Notes under the pieces: model-generated
Databases searched by the model: none
Told to the model about the DNA's origin: nothing
The model's input: only the letters and a program-made list of their open reading frames with translations
Part shown: piece after piece, positions 49,901 through 60,721 of the stretch
Position numbering within the stretch: position 1 is the stretch's first letter
Layout of the letters: each line of letters opens with the position of its first letter
Made by a program: the position numbers and the translations under genes
From: Tetrahymena thermophila SB210
Taxonomy: Eukaryota; Ciliophora; Oligohymenophorea; Hymenostomatida; Tetrahymenidae
DNA length: 64,000 nucleotides
Assembly: GCF_000189635.1 (NCBI RefSeq)
Contig: NW_002476512.1
Location: 1,054,001 to 1,118,000 of the forward strand
Direction of reading: 5' to 3'

Positions 49901-50249
49901 TGCCAAAGAAAAGTATACTTCTTACGATGAAGACCAAGAAAGTTCTGTCTCCTACTCAAATTATAGCACTTTAACTTAATTTAATTAGCAGAATAGCAAT
50001 CAATAATAAGCTAACTCTCAATTCAGAAGCAGATTAAACTCAGAAAATTACGAATAAATTCGCCAAAAAAGCATTTAGTATAACTGTCAATTCTCTTTAC
50101 TCAGCTCAAATCCTACTAAGTGTTCTTCTAATTTATTTGACCCTTCATCCTATTCCAGATAAAACGAAGAACTGTACAATAAAGAATTTTTCCCCTTTTA
50201 ATCCTAGAGAATCAAAAAGAATTCAGCTCACATAATAAAAGCTCCATGA
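46976..50249 (+). CDS. CXC/CRC-domain (TSO1/LIN54/tesmin-type) DNA-binding protein
   Basis: Exons 46976-47244 and 47582-50249 join in phase (TCC AA|A CCC) across a 337-bp GT..AG intron; 978 aa, TGA stop. The start was chosen because this frame runs unbroken from ATG 46976 through a His/Gln/Asn-rich region (six consecutive His near residue 7). Two cysteine-rich CXC motifs follow: [20 protein letters not shown] ... CHCHEC at ~403-430 and [16 protein letters not shown] ... CKCDSC at ~482-515. The linker carries NDAFQPK, matching the conserved RNPxAFxPK between the two CXC halves of the CRC domain. In plants and animals CRC proteins are nuclear, bind CHR-type promoter elements through these zinc-cysteine clusters, and LIN54 is part of the MuvB/DREAM cell-cycle complex. 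A nuclear transcription regulator is therefore likely here. The C-terminal ~450 residues are disordered, with a poly-Gln coiled coil (~620-660) and Lys/Glu clusters. Confidence 0.92.
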
Positions 50250-52305
50250 AAAGAAATGAATAGTTTTATCTGATAAATTTGAAATGATATCAGCTAACAA
50301 AGGATTCTATCAACAAACACCAACTTAAACATCTAATATAAATATTAAAAAATAAACATTTTTAATGAAGAAAATAAAATTTTCTTCTTCTTTATCATAT
50401 TCTGATTAATAAATAAATAAACTATAAAATCATATTTCAAAAATAATTTATTTGCTTTTAATAAGTAAAATAAGTAAAAAAATGAATAAATAAATAAGAA
50501 AAAAAAAATATTTTTCATTTAATTATAATATCTTAAAATTAATCAACTAACTATAATAATTATTTTAAATAATTCAAATTATAATATTATAATGTTAGTA
50601 TTTAAGTTTTGCTTTACTAACATTCTCTTCTTTTTGTTTTTCATTTGTTGCATTAAATTATAAAAATTAATACTGCCAATAGATAGATAAATAGATTGAT
50701 AGATAAATACTAAAATTAAATCATTTTAAATTATTAAATTCTATAATTATTTGATTCTTTTATTTTCTATTTAATAAATTTTACATTTCTTTTTTTATTA
50801 TTTAGTAACTTAACTTTTAAAATTTTTAATACACTAAAATGTTAGTAGTAGAAGAAGTATTTTTTTCTCTTCTACACTATTAGCGCATATTATTTTCAAG
50901 GTAATAAATGATAAAACAATTTTATCTATTTTTCTAAACATAAATTTAGTATAGGCAGAGTGGGATTTTAAGGTAAATTGGAAAATTCTTTTCAGTTTTG
51001 AGTATAAATTATTAAATCATTATAATTGGAGAGATAAATAAATAAATTATAATATTAATTATTTAGTTAAATACTTTTTGTAATAAGGACTAGATAGAGA
51101 TTAATCATGGTTTACAATGAACATAAGCTCTACTAAATATATTAAATATCTCAGCTTGAATTAACTGCATTATCTGCATTGCCACTTTACTAGAAAAACA
51201 AATAATACTTTGGTATTTTCTATTGCTTTCTTGTTAGAGCAATAAGTATTCAATTAGCAATATCTACTTTTTTTAAATTAAATATTATGCTGTTTTTTGC
51301 AGTTTCAAACTAAAATAAAAAATTATTTAATTAACTAAAAAGGAAATATAATTTATTTGAAATTTAAAATAAATTGGATATAATAGATTCTTTTTTAAAT
51401 ATCCAAATTAATTATGTTCAACTTAAAATTATTTTTATGAAAATAAATAAGAGATAATTTTTTGTTATTAGTATAATTATAAATTTTTTATTTTTAAATT
51501 TAGTCAGTAAAAAAATGTTCTTTTCATTTTTTTTTTGTATTTGATAAATTCTTTTGGAAATACCGCTAATTTTTTATTGAAATTTTAAAAATTAATTGAA
51601 TTCAAATGAAAATATTTTGTATGAACTTAAATTAAATTGTAAAAATTTAATCGAAATAAGAAAACTAATGCTTGAAATGCATATTAATTCTATTTTTTTA
51701 TTTATTAAAATAGATCTAAATTATACTAGCTATTTTATGGAAGGATTTAATATTTTAATTTTAAAAAAGGGCTGCTTTTGTTTATATTATTCATGAGTTG
51801 GATATTATGGAGATTTCCAATTAGTTAAAAATAGGTTCAATAAAATTTAATAGATAAATCATTTAATGCAAATAAAAGATTCTTTTTATTAATTTTTAAA
51901 AAATTTATATTGTTTAAATAGAATTTATATTGTTATTAACTCATTATTAATGAACAAATAGATAAAGAGATAGATAGATAGATATTATTGAACATTGAAT
52001 GAAGCAGAAAATCAGATATGCTTTTTGATAATAGTATTAATTTTAATATAGTTAACTTTCTGTGCTAAATAAATAAATAAAAGATCTTTATGCTGACTAA
52101 ATTGATTGAACTATTTTCAATCACAATTTGAAAGTTTTCATTAAGAAAATTAAATAAAGTTTATTAAACCAACAAGATAACGAGAAGAAATAAAAAAATC
52201 TTAATAAAAAAGCTTTATCAAGAAAAATTAAATAGAAGACTATAGAGATAGAAAATTAATTTATTTCATTAGTAGATACAGTAAAACAGCAATCAATAAC
52301 TACCT
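50250..52305. other. AT-rich spacer
   Basis: Contains GATA/TAGA repeat patches (about 50680-50710 and 51960-51985). No gene is supported. A short frame near 51596-51796 starts only at TTG and has chance-like composition. Confidence 0.5.
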
Positions 52306-55077
52306 ATGAGTTTCGCACCTTAAGGACTAGGACAGTAGACAGGATTATCTTAAGCATATCAATCTGGGGACAGAGCGAGAATAGATTAGATGAATATCGC
52401 ACTTTTAGGGTTAGGCGGCGCTAATAATATTTAAAGCACTAATTAAAATAATAACTTAAATTTATATGTCAGCCCTTCTCAAAATCTATTGCAATCTACC
52501 AGTTCAGTTGGATATTCTGGTAATGTCGATTAATATTAGAATTAATACATCACTTAATTAAATAATTAAAATTCACACCATAGTGGCGCTGTTGCTAGCA
52601 GTGCCATTTCTTATTCATCAAAAAATTATAATTATGGTGATTATGGCAATATTGCTGCATAAAATCCTTCATAAAATGCTATTCCCTCCAATAATTACTC
52701 CAATTAAGGCTATTAAAGATCTTATGAAAATATGACACCTCTTAGTCAAGCATCTAATTAAGCTAATTTTAACTAAGCGATTAGTACTGCTCCTGCATAA
52801 CAAACAGCATCAACATATGGAGGTCACAATATAGGAGTTCAACAAATTAACTTAACAAATAATACTGCTTCGATAAATCTTGCAGGACAATTTGATAGAG
52901 AATAAAAAGAGAAAAAAGAGAGAGATCAATTGATCCAATAAATCAGAGACTCTTAGTAGATTAAATAAAAGGAATAATAAGAGGAACATGATGCTGCTAG
53001 AGGATAGATTCTCCTTATGGAGGAAATGAAACGCTAGATGCAGGAGTAAGAAAAAGAAAAATAAAGGTAACTAAAATAATAGTAAGAATAAGAGGCGATC
53101 ACTTAAGCTTAACTTAAGCAATATGAAGACCTCAAACGCTAAACCCAAAGAGAAAAGGAAGCTAAATTGAAATAACAAAAAGAATAAGAATTGCAACAAA
53201 AGAAGTTATAACAGTAGTAGCAATAGCAGCTTTAGGAAGAGCAGGAGGAGAAGAGGAAGAGAAGTAAAATGTAATAATAGCAGGAATAGCTTTAGCAATA
53301 GTAAATTGATTTAGAAGAACAAAAGAGATAATAGAGAGAACAAGAAGAAATTTTGTAAAGATAATACGAATAGCAAAAACAATAAGAAGAATACTATTAG
53401 CAACAGTTGGAAATCTAATAAAATAAGATCATGGAGTAAAATCATCTATTAGAATAAATGAAGTAAGCACTTTCCCAAAATTAACAAAATACTAAATAAT
53501 CCACATCTCGTGAACCTCCTTCTTCTGTCAAGAGAGCACACAATCACAAAACATCTTCAGGACATAAAGATAAATCAAATGTTAATACAGTCAATTAATT
53601 GGATGCTAATCTCGAAAGAAGATTGGAAATTATTGAAACAAGCTTGAATAGAGTGTGCAACTAGCATGATGCTCTTATGCCCTTGTTACAATTATTAGAG
53701 ACAGTTCCTTCATTGCAGAGATCAGAACAATAAGTTAAGAATCTTAGTAAGAAATACTCAGATGTGGAAAAGAGGCTCAAGGAAATTGAAACTAGTGAAA
53801 AGAAAGACTCATAATACTAGCATATTTTCAGTAATATTGATAGAAATTTCAAAAATACTGCAAATTAGATTTCTCAATTGAAGAAAGAAATTTCAACCCT
53901 TGAAAATAATATCTAGTAAATATAGTCTATACCTGAAGCAAAGTTGAAAGAAGATACACTTCACTTGTACAGACAAGTTGATGCAAAACTCGATAGAAAT
54001 ATGAGAGATGTTAAGAGTCTTTTGGCAGACTTCAAGAACTAGGTTCAATTAAATATGAAAAGAGGAGAAATAGTCCATTCTCATAGCCAAGAGCGCACAA
54101 TAAAACCTCGATAATAACAACAAGACGATGGAGGGGAAGGAGGAGAAGAAATTGGATAGTCTCCTGTCAGAATTTACAACGATTTGAATAACAGAATAGA
54201 TTCTTAGATGAATGCAATCAATGGACAGCTTGCTTCTCATCAAAGATATCTTTCAACTCAAAGTACCTCTTCAAAATAACAAATTGATATTGATATCGCT
54301 AATATTTACAGAGAAATTGGCATGTTAAGAAGTGAAATGGAATTATTGATTAACAAAGCTCGTAATGAATTTATTCATGAATAGCTATCCAATATTAGAA
54401 ATCCTACTGAAATTGAAAAGTAATTATTTATTGCTGGACTTGAACAAAACTTGTTCTTGCAAGAAATAGAATCATTTGATCAAATCAACTATAATAGAAT
54501 ATTCAATGAGCTAGAGCTATTAGAAGATAAGCTGTAGCTGCTGAATACGGATATTTTACAAATGCAGGATCATAACACTATGTATAATAATGTGAACTAG
54601 ATCCATGAAGTAGATTCTGAGAGAGCAGAGACTACTTCATAGCATTTGCTAATAGATTAATATCGAGACTAGGAAGGAATAGGAAGCAGTGGTGGCCAAA
54701 ATTTCAAGTAAAATCCAAATATAACAAACATTGATGTCGTAGGATATGAATTGAAGTTTATTGGAGATAGAATATTCAGCTACAAGCAACAAACTCATGG
54801 AACGAAAAAGAAATATCTTTGCGATAGTAGAAGATTAGAAGATCGCCTCTAAACTTTAGAATATCTTTCAACTAAAGCTGAAGAGGAAGGAACTGACAAT
54901 GAAGTCATACAATAAATTTGCTAGATAGATAAATTTAAAGAAAGAGTAGATTCAATCAATAACTCAATTGGAACTCATGTCTCCTCTCTCAATGACAAAC
55001 TTAAATAAGTGGAAGATTCGTTTAACAAAACCAAAAACACTTTCAAAAAAGCCAAAGGAGTTTTTTCCAGTCCTTGA
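52306..55077 (+). CDS. Gln-rich coiled-coil protein
   Basis: Single exon of 924 codons, ATG 52306 to TGA 55077. The first ~185 residues are low-complexity Ser/Asn/Gln/Tyr/Gly. Residues ~190-390 are a dense Gln/Glu/Lys coiled coil (QxQEEQEEKRKRSK style) in which most Gln codons are TAA or TAG. Then comes a basic Ser/Lys linker with SVKRAHNHKTSSGHKDKS and several heptad-rich segments (~430-570 and ~640-880), with a Gly/Asp/Glu insertion near residue 610 (DDGGEGGEE). The C-terminus is Lys-rich (FNKTKNTFKKAKGVFSS). There are no membrane segments or enzymatic motifs. Long cytoskeletal-type coiled coils of this sort are common in ciliate cortex and basal-body proteomes, but no specific family is recognised. 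It lies between the CXC gene and the tRNA cluster on the same strand. Confidence 0.85.
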
Positions 55078-55650
55078 GTTTATTCTATTTTCCCTCAAAT
55101 TTTAAAACAAAATTTTAATATTATGTAAAGTATTTTTGAGTTTTGATTTCTATTATATACATAGATACATACATACACACCCACACATAAATATATATAT
55201 AAATATATAAATAATTTTAAGTATTCATAAAATATAATATATGCTTATTGCTTAAAAATCAATATTTTTCGTATTGTCTTATTACTATATTTCTTATTTT
55301 TAAAAAGTTAGGATCTGCTTTTAATACATACATACATACATATTTACTTTCAATAATATAAATATGAGACAAGTCAAAATTCAAAAAATAAATTAATTTA
55401 TTTAGTTTATTTGTATTTCTTTTCCAAACTTACAAAAATGAAAACAATTTGTTATTGAAGATTAATACTAAAAATTTTATTTTGCAATTAATAAAAGAAA
55501 AACTTACTGAAATTTTTATGGTTAACAAAATAATTATTTTACATTTAGAAATTTAGAAAAATATAAATTAATGAAATAAAAATAGCTTTTTACATGAAAA
55601 GTTAAGAAATTTATTATAATTTAATATTAATATTCACAAATATCGAGAAA
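55078..55650. other. AT-rich spacer with CATA microsatellites
   Basis: ATAC/CATA tetranucleotide patches occur near 55158-55190 and 55324-55342. The rest is A/T-rich. This separates the coiled-coil gene from the first tRNA gene. No gene is seen. Confidence 0.6.
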
Positions 55651-55722
55651 GGGGCTTTAGCTCAGTGGCAGAGCGGAGGACTGCAAATCCTTAGGTCGCC
55701 GGTTCAATCCTGGCAGGTCCCT
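55651..55722 (+). tRNA. tRNA-Cys (GCA)
   Basis: A 72-nt cloverleaf. Acceptor GGGGCTT pairs with AGGTCCC, D-stem GCTC/GAGC, anticodon stem GAGGA/TCCTT with loop CTGCAAA (anticodon GCA, Cys), variable loop AGGTC, T-stem GCCGG/CTGGC with TTCAATC loop. There is no encoded CCA. A T run directly downstream serves as the Pol III terminator. Its acceptor stem and D-arm differ from the three tandem copies downstream. Confidence 0.95.
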
Positions 55723-56131
55723 TTTTTATTAATTTTTATAAATTAATTTATAAATTTAAACAAAACTTATTTCTTAAAATTAAATAAAGTTTTGACATTA
55801 AATATTGATAAAGTAATATAAATACATTTTACATGGCATAAATTTTTTAAATGTTTATTAATTTCCCAAGATTAATTTAGATATAACTTAGTTTAATTAA
55901 TTTTTGTATAACCATTTTTGAATATTAAAATTTATTGAAAAGACTAAAAAAATCATAATTTTTTCTAATAATTCATTATTTTTTATTTAAAGCGAGCTTC
56001 TTTAATAAATGAGAATTAAATACTAAACTTGTTATTATAACTAATATTAATTAATCTACTTCTAATATTTTTCTTCCAAAATTTTTATTTGTTTAAAAGG
56101 GTTAATTTTATTTTTTTGTATTTGTTATATT

Positions 56132-56202
56132 GGAACCTTAGCTTAGTGGTATAGCGTAGGACTGCAAAGCCTGAGTCGCCGGTTCGATCCCGGCAGGTTC
56201 CT
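56132..56202 (+). tRNA. tRNA-Cys (GCA), structurally degenerate copy
   Basis: 71 nt. Acceptor GGAACCT/AGGTTCC is fully paired, better than its two sisters, which have GGAGCCT. But the anticodon stem TAGGA now faces GCCTG, giving an A-G mismatch next to the loop, and the variable loop has lost one G (AGTC instead of AGGTC). Anticodon GCA and the T-arm are intact. It may be a non-functional or weakly functional gene; an acceptor change plus two damaging changes suggests decay. Confidence 0.8.
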
Positions 56203-56360
56203 TTTTAATTTTAGTTAGCTAACTATGTAGAAATATTTATTTATTTTGTTTTATTTTTCATAATTTATTTCAAAATTAATAATTTATCTTTTAAAGTATA
56301 TTTTATAAAAGTTTTATTTGTTTAAAAGGGTTAATTTTATTTTTTTGTATTTGTTATATT

Positions 56361-56432
56361 GGAGCCTTAGCTTAGTGGTATAGCGTAGGACTGCAAATCC
56401 TGAGGTCGCCGGTTCGATCCCGGCAGGTTCCT
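56361..56432 (+). tRNA. tRNA-Cys (GCA)
   Basis: 72-nt cloverleaf. Acceptor GGAGCCT with AGGTTCC (one G-U), anticodon stem TAGGA/TCCTG, loop CTGCAAA giving GCA, variable loop AGGTC, T-stem GCCGG/CCGGC. Followed by T5, a Pol III terminator. Identical in sequence to the copy at 56586. Confidence 0.95.
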
Positions 56433-56585
56433 TTTTAATTTTAGTTAGCTAACTATGTAGAAATATTTATTTATTTTGTTTTTCATAATTTATTTCAAAA
56501 TTAATGATTTATCTTTTAAAGTATATTTTATAAAAGTTTTATTTGTTTAAAAGGGTTAATTTTATTTTTTTATATTTGTTATATT

Positions 56586-56657
56586 GGAGCCTTAGCTTAG
56601 TGGTATAGCGTAGGACTGCAAATCCTGAGGTCGCCGGTTCGATCCCGGCAGGTTCCT
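56586..56657 (+). tRNA. tRNA-Cys (GCA)
   Basis: Identical to the gene at 56361 over its 72 nt, with the same leader and a T-run terminator. It is the last unit of the tandem array; sequence similarity between units ends shortly after this gene. Confidence 0.95.
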
Positions 56658-57027
56658 TTTTTAAGCATATTAATAGATAAATAAATTATGATTTTTGAAA
56701 TTGTAAGTTCAGTAAAAAAGGTAAAATATTATTTTAAAAAAAATAATTTTCTCTTATTAAATAAAAAATTAATGAGAGATATATTTAAAAGAAATGAATT
56801 TATCGATTTTATGTTATATTTTTAGTTTAAAATTAAAATCTTTTAAAATTTAGAGGGTTTTTAGAGCAAAGTAGGTAAAATATATTAATATATCTGATAT
56901 TAAAATGCAAATACATACACTTATACAAACATTTTATGCTTTTCTAAAAATATTTTTTTATTTTTAGTTAATAATTATTGTTATATTGCAAAAAAAGAAG
57001 ATAAGATTATATATTTTATTTGAAAAC
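56658..57027. other. AT-rich spacer
   Basis: Lies between the last tRNA gene and the 3' end of the minus-strand hemoglobin gene. A/T-rich with no supported feature. Confidence 0.6.
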
Positions 57028-57608
57028 TCATTAAAAGCAAATATCTTTTCTTAAAGGTTCACATATGGCAGCAATTTCACCAATAACATCTTAAGGAACA
57101 CCCATTTCAGTAAGTGTTTAAGCAAGAAGTTCTACAATTGCATTGAATTGACTATCATCGATGTTCATACCTTTATGTCCATCTTTCATATTCTTACCAA
57201 CGTAGCTATATTAACAAAATAAATTTTGTAAATAAACAAAGAATAGCTTGAAAATAAATTGAAAATTTACTTGTTTGGACCACCAAAAGCAAAGCACAAG
57301 AAATTAGTTTGTTGCTTAGTTTAGTGCTTCATATCAGTGTGCTTAAAGAAGTGCTTAACTCTATCATCCTTGAGAACCTTGTCATAAAACTTAGTAACTG
57401 CAAGAGCAATGTTTTCTTTACCTCCAAGCTTATCATAAACGGACTAAACTTTTTTTGCAGAATGAGGGCAAAGTTTCTATACTTCATCTGAACCTCTTTC
57501 ATCTCTATGTTTATTAAAGAAATAATAAGCTAATCCACCAGCAGCTAATAAGCCACCAAAAGCTAATGACAAGCCTTTGTTTTATTGGATCTTATCTGCA
57601 AAACTCAT
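57028..57608 (-). CDS. truncated (2-on-2) hemoglobin with N-terminal membrane segment
   Basis: ATG 57608, TGA 57028. Exons 57271-57608 and 57028-57205 with a 65-bp intron joining AAC across the splice; 171 aa. Residues 12-31 (GLSLAFGGLLAAGGLAYYFF) are a Gly/Ala/Leu transmembrane segment. Residues 55-171 match group I (TrHbN-like) globins: YDKLGGKENIALAVTKFYD with Phe74-Tyr75 at B9-B10, Gln at 99/100 in helix E, FCFxFGGP-type turn as FLCFAFGGPNNYVGKNM, proximal His123 in KDGHKGMNI, and a C-terminal GVPQDVIGEI helix. Heme binding and O2/NO chemistry are expected from conserved Tyr(B10), Gln(E) and His(F8). Soluble truncated globins are known in Tetrahymena and Paramecium; an N-terminal anchor would place this one on a membrane, possibly mitochondrial. 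TAA/TAG encode Gln at several sites. Confidence 0.93.
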
Positions 57609-60306
57609 AATATTTTTATTGTTAATTTGATAATTTAATTTATTTATAAATAATTTTTTTGGTTTAAAAATTATATCAAAAATTGCTCTCTAAGATCTCC
57701 TTTTTAAATCTTATGGGATCTAATGCAGTTGATGATCTATCTATCAATCAATCAATTAATCATAAATAAATAAATAAAATCCTAATTGACTGAGTAGGTA
57801 CGTATTCTTTTATTTATTAACTTTTTTATTGTTGATCAATAAGAATTTTCTTTAGACATAATTAAATTTCCATTGCATTTCATATTTTTGTTTATTTTAA
57901 ACAATTAAATGCATGAATAAAATAAATACTGGTAGATTTCTATTCTTTTCATGAATAATCTGAATAAGAAATTGTATTGTTACATTAGCATGCTGAAAAT
58001 AAACGTGCTAAATAGATACCAACCTAAAGTAAAAAATAAATAAAATAATTTTTGATTCTCAGTATTTTCAACACTTTTTAATCATTATTTAATATCTATC
58101 TTGATTTGAATTTCATTTAAATTTCTACATTTTAAAGATTTCTCACAACGATTTAATAGAGCATTTTACTGTAATTTATAATCATTGTTTTGATTTCTCA
58201 AACGAAGGAATAAATTTGAAATAAGTTTTTATGTTTTGAAGCTATTACTGACTTTATATTAATTATATTGGTATTTGTATGAATTTTTGTTGATTGTTAG
58301 CATTATTTATATACTTTTATCTTTATAGATTTAAGTTGTATTTTTAAACCATTTTTGCAAATATGCCTAGGATTTAATTTATAAATTAATTAAGCCAGAA
58401 GATAAATTTCTAAACAAACAAAACTTGATGTAAGAATTTGATGTAAGATTCTATTTTGAAATAAAAATTAATTAATCTAGATAGATAGATTGTTATTCAT
58501 GTAAAATACTAAAAATGCAAAGATTTTAAAAATTTAAATAATCCAAAAGAATTTATTTGTTTATTTGAAGCTCTTTACACTTAATTATAAATTTTACATT
58601 TAAAGTAAAGTAATATATATATTTATAAAAAAATATTTCCATTAATTTAGTTCTATTTTTATAAAAAGCATAAACTAAATTCCAATAATTCAATCATTAT
58701 TTTTAAAATTATCCATTAAAATAAAAATTTTAAGAATTATAAGGAATATCCATTGCAGATAATCTGCATATCAATAGTAAATTATTATTTTATTGTTTAT
58801 TATACGCTTATATTAAAGGGCTAATTTTATGAATATCCAAACTATTTAGTTAATTAATTAATTATTAATTTTTTTATTTGATTTTCAAGCACACTAATTA
58901 TATTATGAATATAAATTATAGTTTACTTATTAAAGTTTTTATAAATCAATTTTTGGTTAAAAAGAATTTGTAAATAAAATATTTTGTCTGCTAAAAAAAA
59001 GAATAAGCAATTAACATACAAACTCTAAACTCTATTTCTTTATTTAGATTTTTTTTCTTTTTTTCTTTTTAATAATTGTATTCTTTATATTAATGCTATT
59101 AATATAGAAATCATTAAAAATAGATTTAAAAATTTTATTTTACATAACAAGGGAAAGTGACAAAAAGTCGAAATTTCTCACATAAAAACACAATTTTTTA
59201 CTATAAAATGAGGAAGATGATTATTTAGTAGATCTAAAATATCAATATAATTTAACAATTTCCCGCTTCGTGTACTTAATCTTATTTATATAAAAAATTC
59301 ATTTAATTTTGCATAACTGACATAATTAATTAGATTTTAAAATTTGATATTTATCTTTTTTGATTATTAAATCTGTAAAAAAAACTAATCTCCCATCTAA
59401 ATTAAAATTTAGATTTCTTTCATTTGTACTATTTTTATATTAATAGCTAAAATCAAAAGCAAAATATAATATAAAAAATATTATTTTAATTATAAAAATT
59501 ATATATTAGACAAATTATTAAAACTCTTTAATAAGTCTTTCAAGAATTCAATTTTTAAAAAATCTATTTTATTTATGAAATATTTGTAATAGATAAAAAA
59601 TCAAAATAATTTCTTTAATTAAATTTTATTATTTTTTAAGACTGAAAGGAATTATTATTTTTCATTTCTTACACATTTAATATTAAAATAATGTTATTTA
59701 TATTTTTATATAGAGATTAAATGTATTTCAAATGTATAATATTTTATTTAAATCACTTCTTTCCTTCAAAAAGATCGAGTTTATATTTTTAAATTCAAAA
59801 ATAAAATAAGGTTAACTTTTTATAAATTTTAAAAATAAAAAATTATTTTTATTGATTACTGTGGTTATAAATAAAATGCTTTATAGAAAAGCAAATCAAA
59901 TATAGAAAAATATGTTCATATTCTATAATTTATCCTTCCTGTTTAAATCATTGTTTTTAGGTAACTTTTTTTCAAAAAAATATTTATTAATGAAAATTTA
60001 TTTTGGGGTAAATAAGAGGGTTTATGGTAAAATTATGTTGTAAAAATAAATTTAAAAAAACCATTTATAATTTTTAAAATAATATATAAAAAAATGTGAT
60101 ATTTATGAAGGTCTATTTAAAATTTTAATAGATTAAAAAAGAAACTTAATTTTTTAAATTTTTGTTTGATATTACACAAATAAATTAAATTTCGAGTTGT
60201 TTGATTAGTCATAAAGCGAAAAATTAATAAATAAATTGCAAGTATGTATTTTTGATTATGAAGTATAAATTCAGATGAGTGTAATATAAAAGAATAAGTC
60301 TATGCT

Positions 60307-60355
60307 TACAAAGTATGAATTATAAAAGCTTTAATAAGTTTCATTATACTTTGTA
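60307..60355. other. inverted repeat (potential hairpin)
   Basis: TACAAAGTAT at 60307-60316 is perfectly complementary to ATACTTTGTA at 60346-60355, with an A/T-rich loop. It lies about 370 bp upstream of the C2-domain gene. It may be a structured element or a tiny transposon remnant; role unknown. Confidence 0.6.
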
Positions 60356-60370
60356 TTTATGAGTAATATA

Positions 60371-60437
60371 AATCACACAATTAATAATAATATAATCAAA
60401 TAATGCGCATTAGGATTAATGATTATAATGTGTGATT
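60371..60437. other. inverted repeat (potential hairpin)
   Basis: AATCACACA at 60371-60379 is the inverted complement of TGTGTGATT at 60429-60437; the loop includes the palindrome ATGCGCAT. It is directly adjacent to another inverted repeat at 60307-60355. Confidence 0.55.
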
Positions 60438-60721
60438 GATTGATCCATCGATTATATTTATATGGTTTTGGAAAAATAATTAAATTACATCGAAATTGAG
60501 AAAAGTATAATTTATTAGTATTAGATTCTTATATAATTAAATAACACCTTCCATGAAATTTTGTATTTATATTTTTATTTCCAATGAAATTGTTTGTAAA
60601 GATATTCTTTAATCTAATAACCATTAAATCAATCTAAAAAAATAAACAATATAAGATTAATAATAACTAATCATAATATATAATAATAATTAACACATAA
60701 TAAAATATAATTACTATAAAT

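Larger units (their letters stand above)
56083..56660 (+). repeat. tandem array of three tRNA-Cys units (~227 bp)
   Basis: Each unit starts with TTTATTTGTTTAAAAGGGTT, continues through a T-rich leader ending TTTGTTATATT, and contains one tRNA-Cys. tRNA starts are at 56132, 56361 and 56586 (spacings 229 and 225). The first two tRNAs are followed by the same TTTTTAATTTTAGTTAGCTA block. The leader being conserved along with the tRNA argues for duplication of a whole expression unit. Confidence 0.9.
57609..60721. other. long AT-rich spacer
   Basis: About 3.1 kb between the divergent hemoglobin (-) and C2-domain (+) genes. A/T runs, short GATA/AATC repeats near 57740-57775, and two adjacent inverted repeats near 60307-60437. 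No coding frame or RNA is supported. Confidence 0.55.

Noticed and set aside
51596-51796. 66-codon frame
   Set aside because: It starts only at TTG, lies in a spacer, and a competing frame is open over the same bases. No homology seen.
54049-54243. Minus-strand frame in the coiled-coil gene
   Set aside because: It is antisense to an uninterrupted 924-codon gene with consistent coiled-coil composition.
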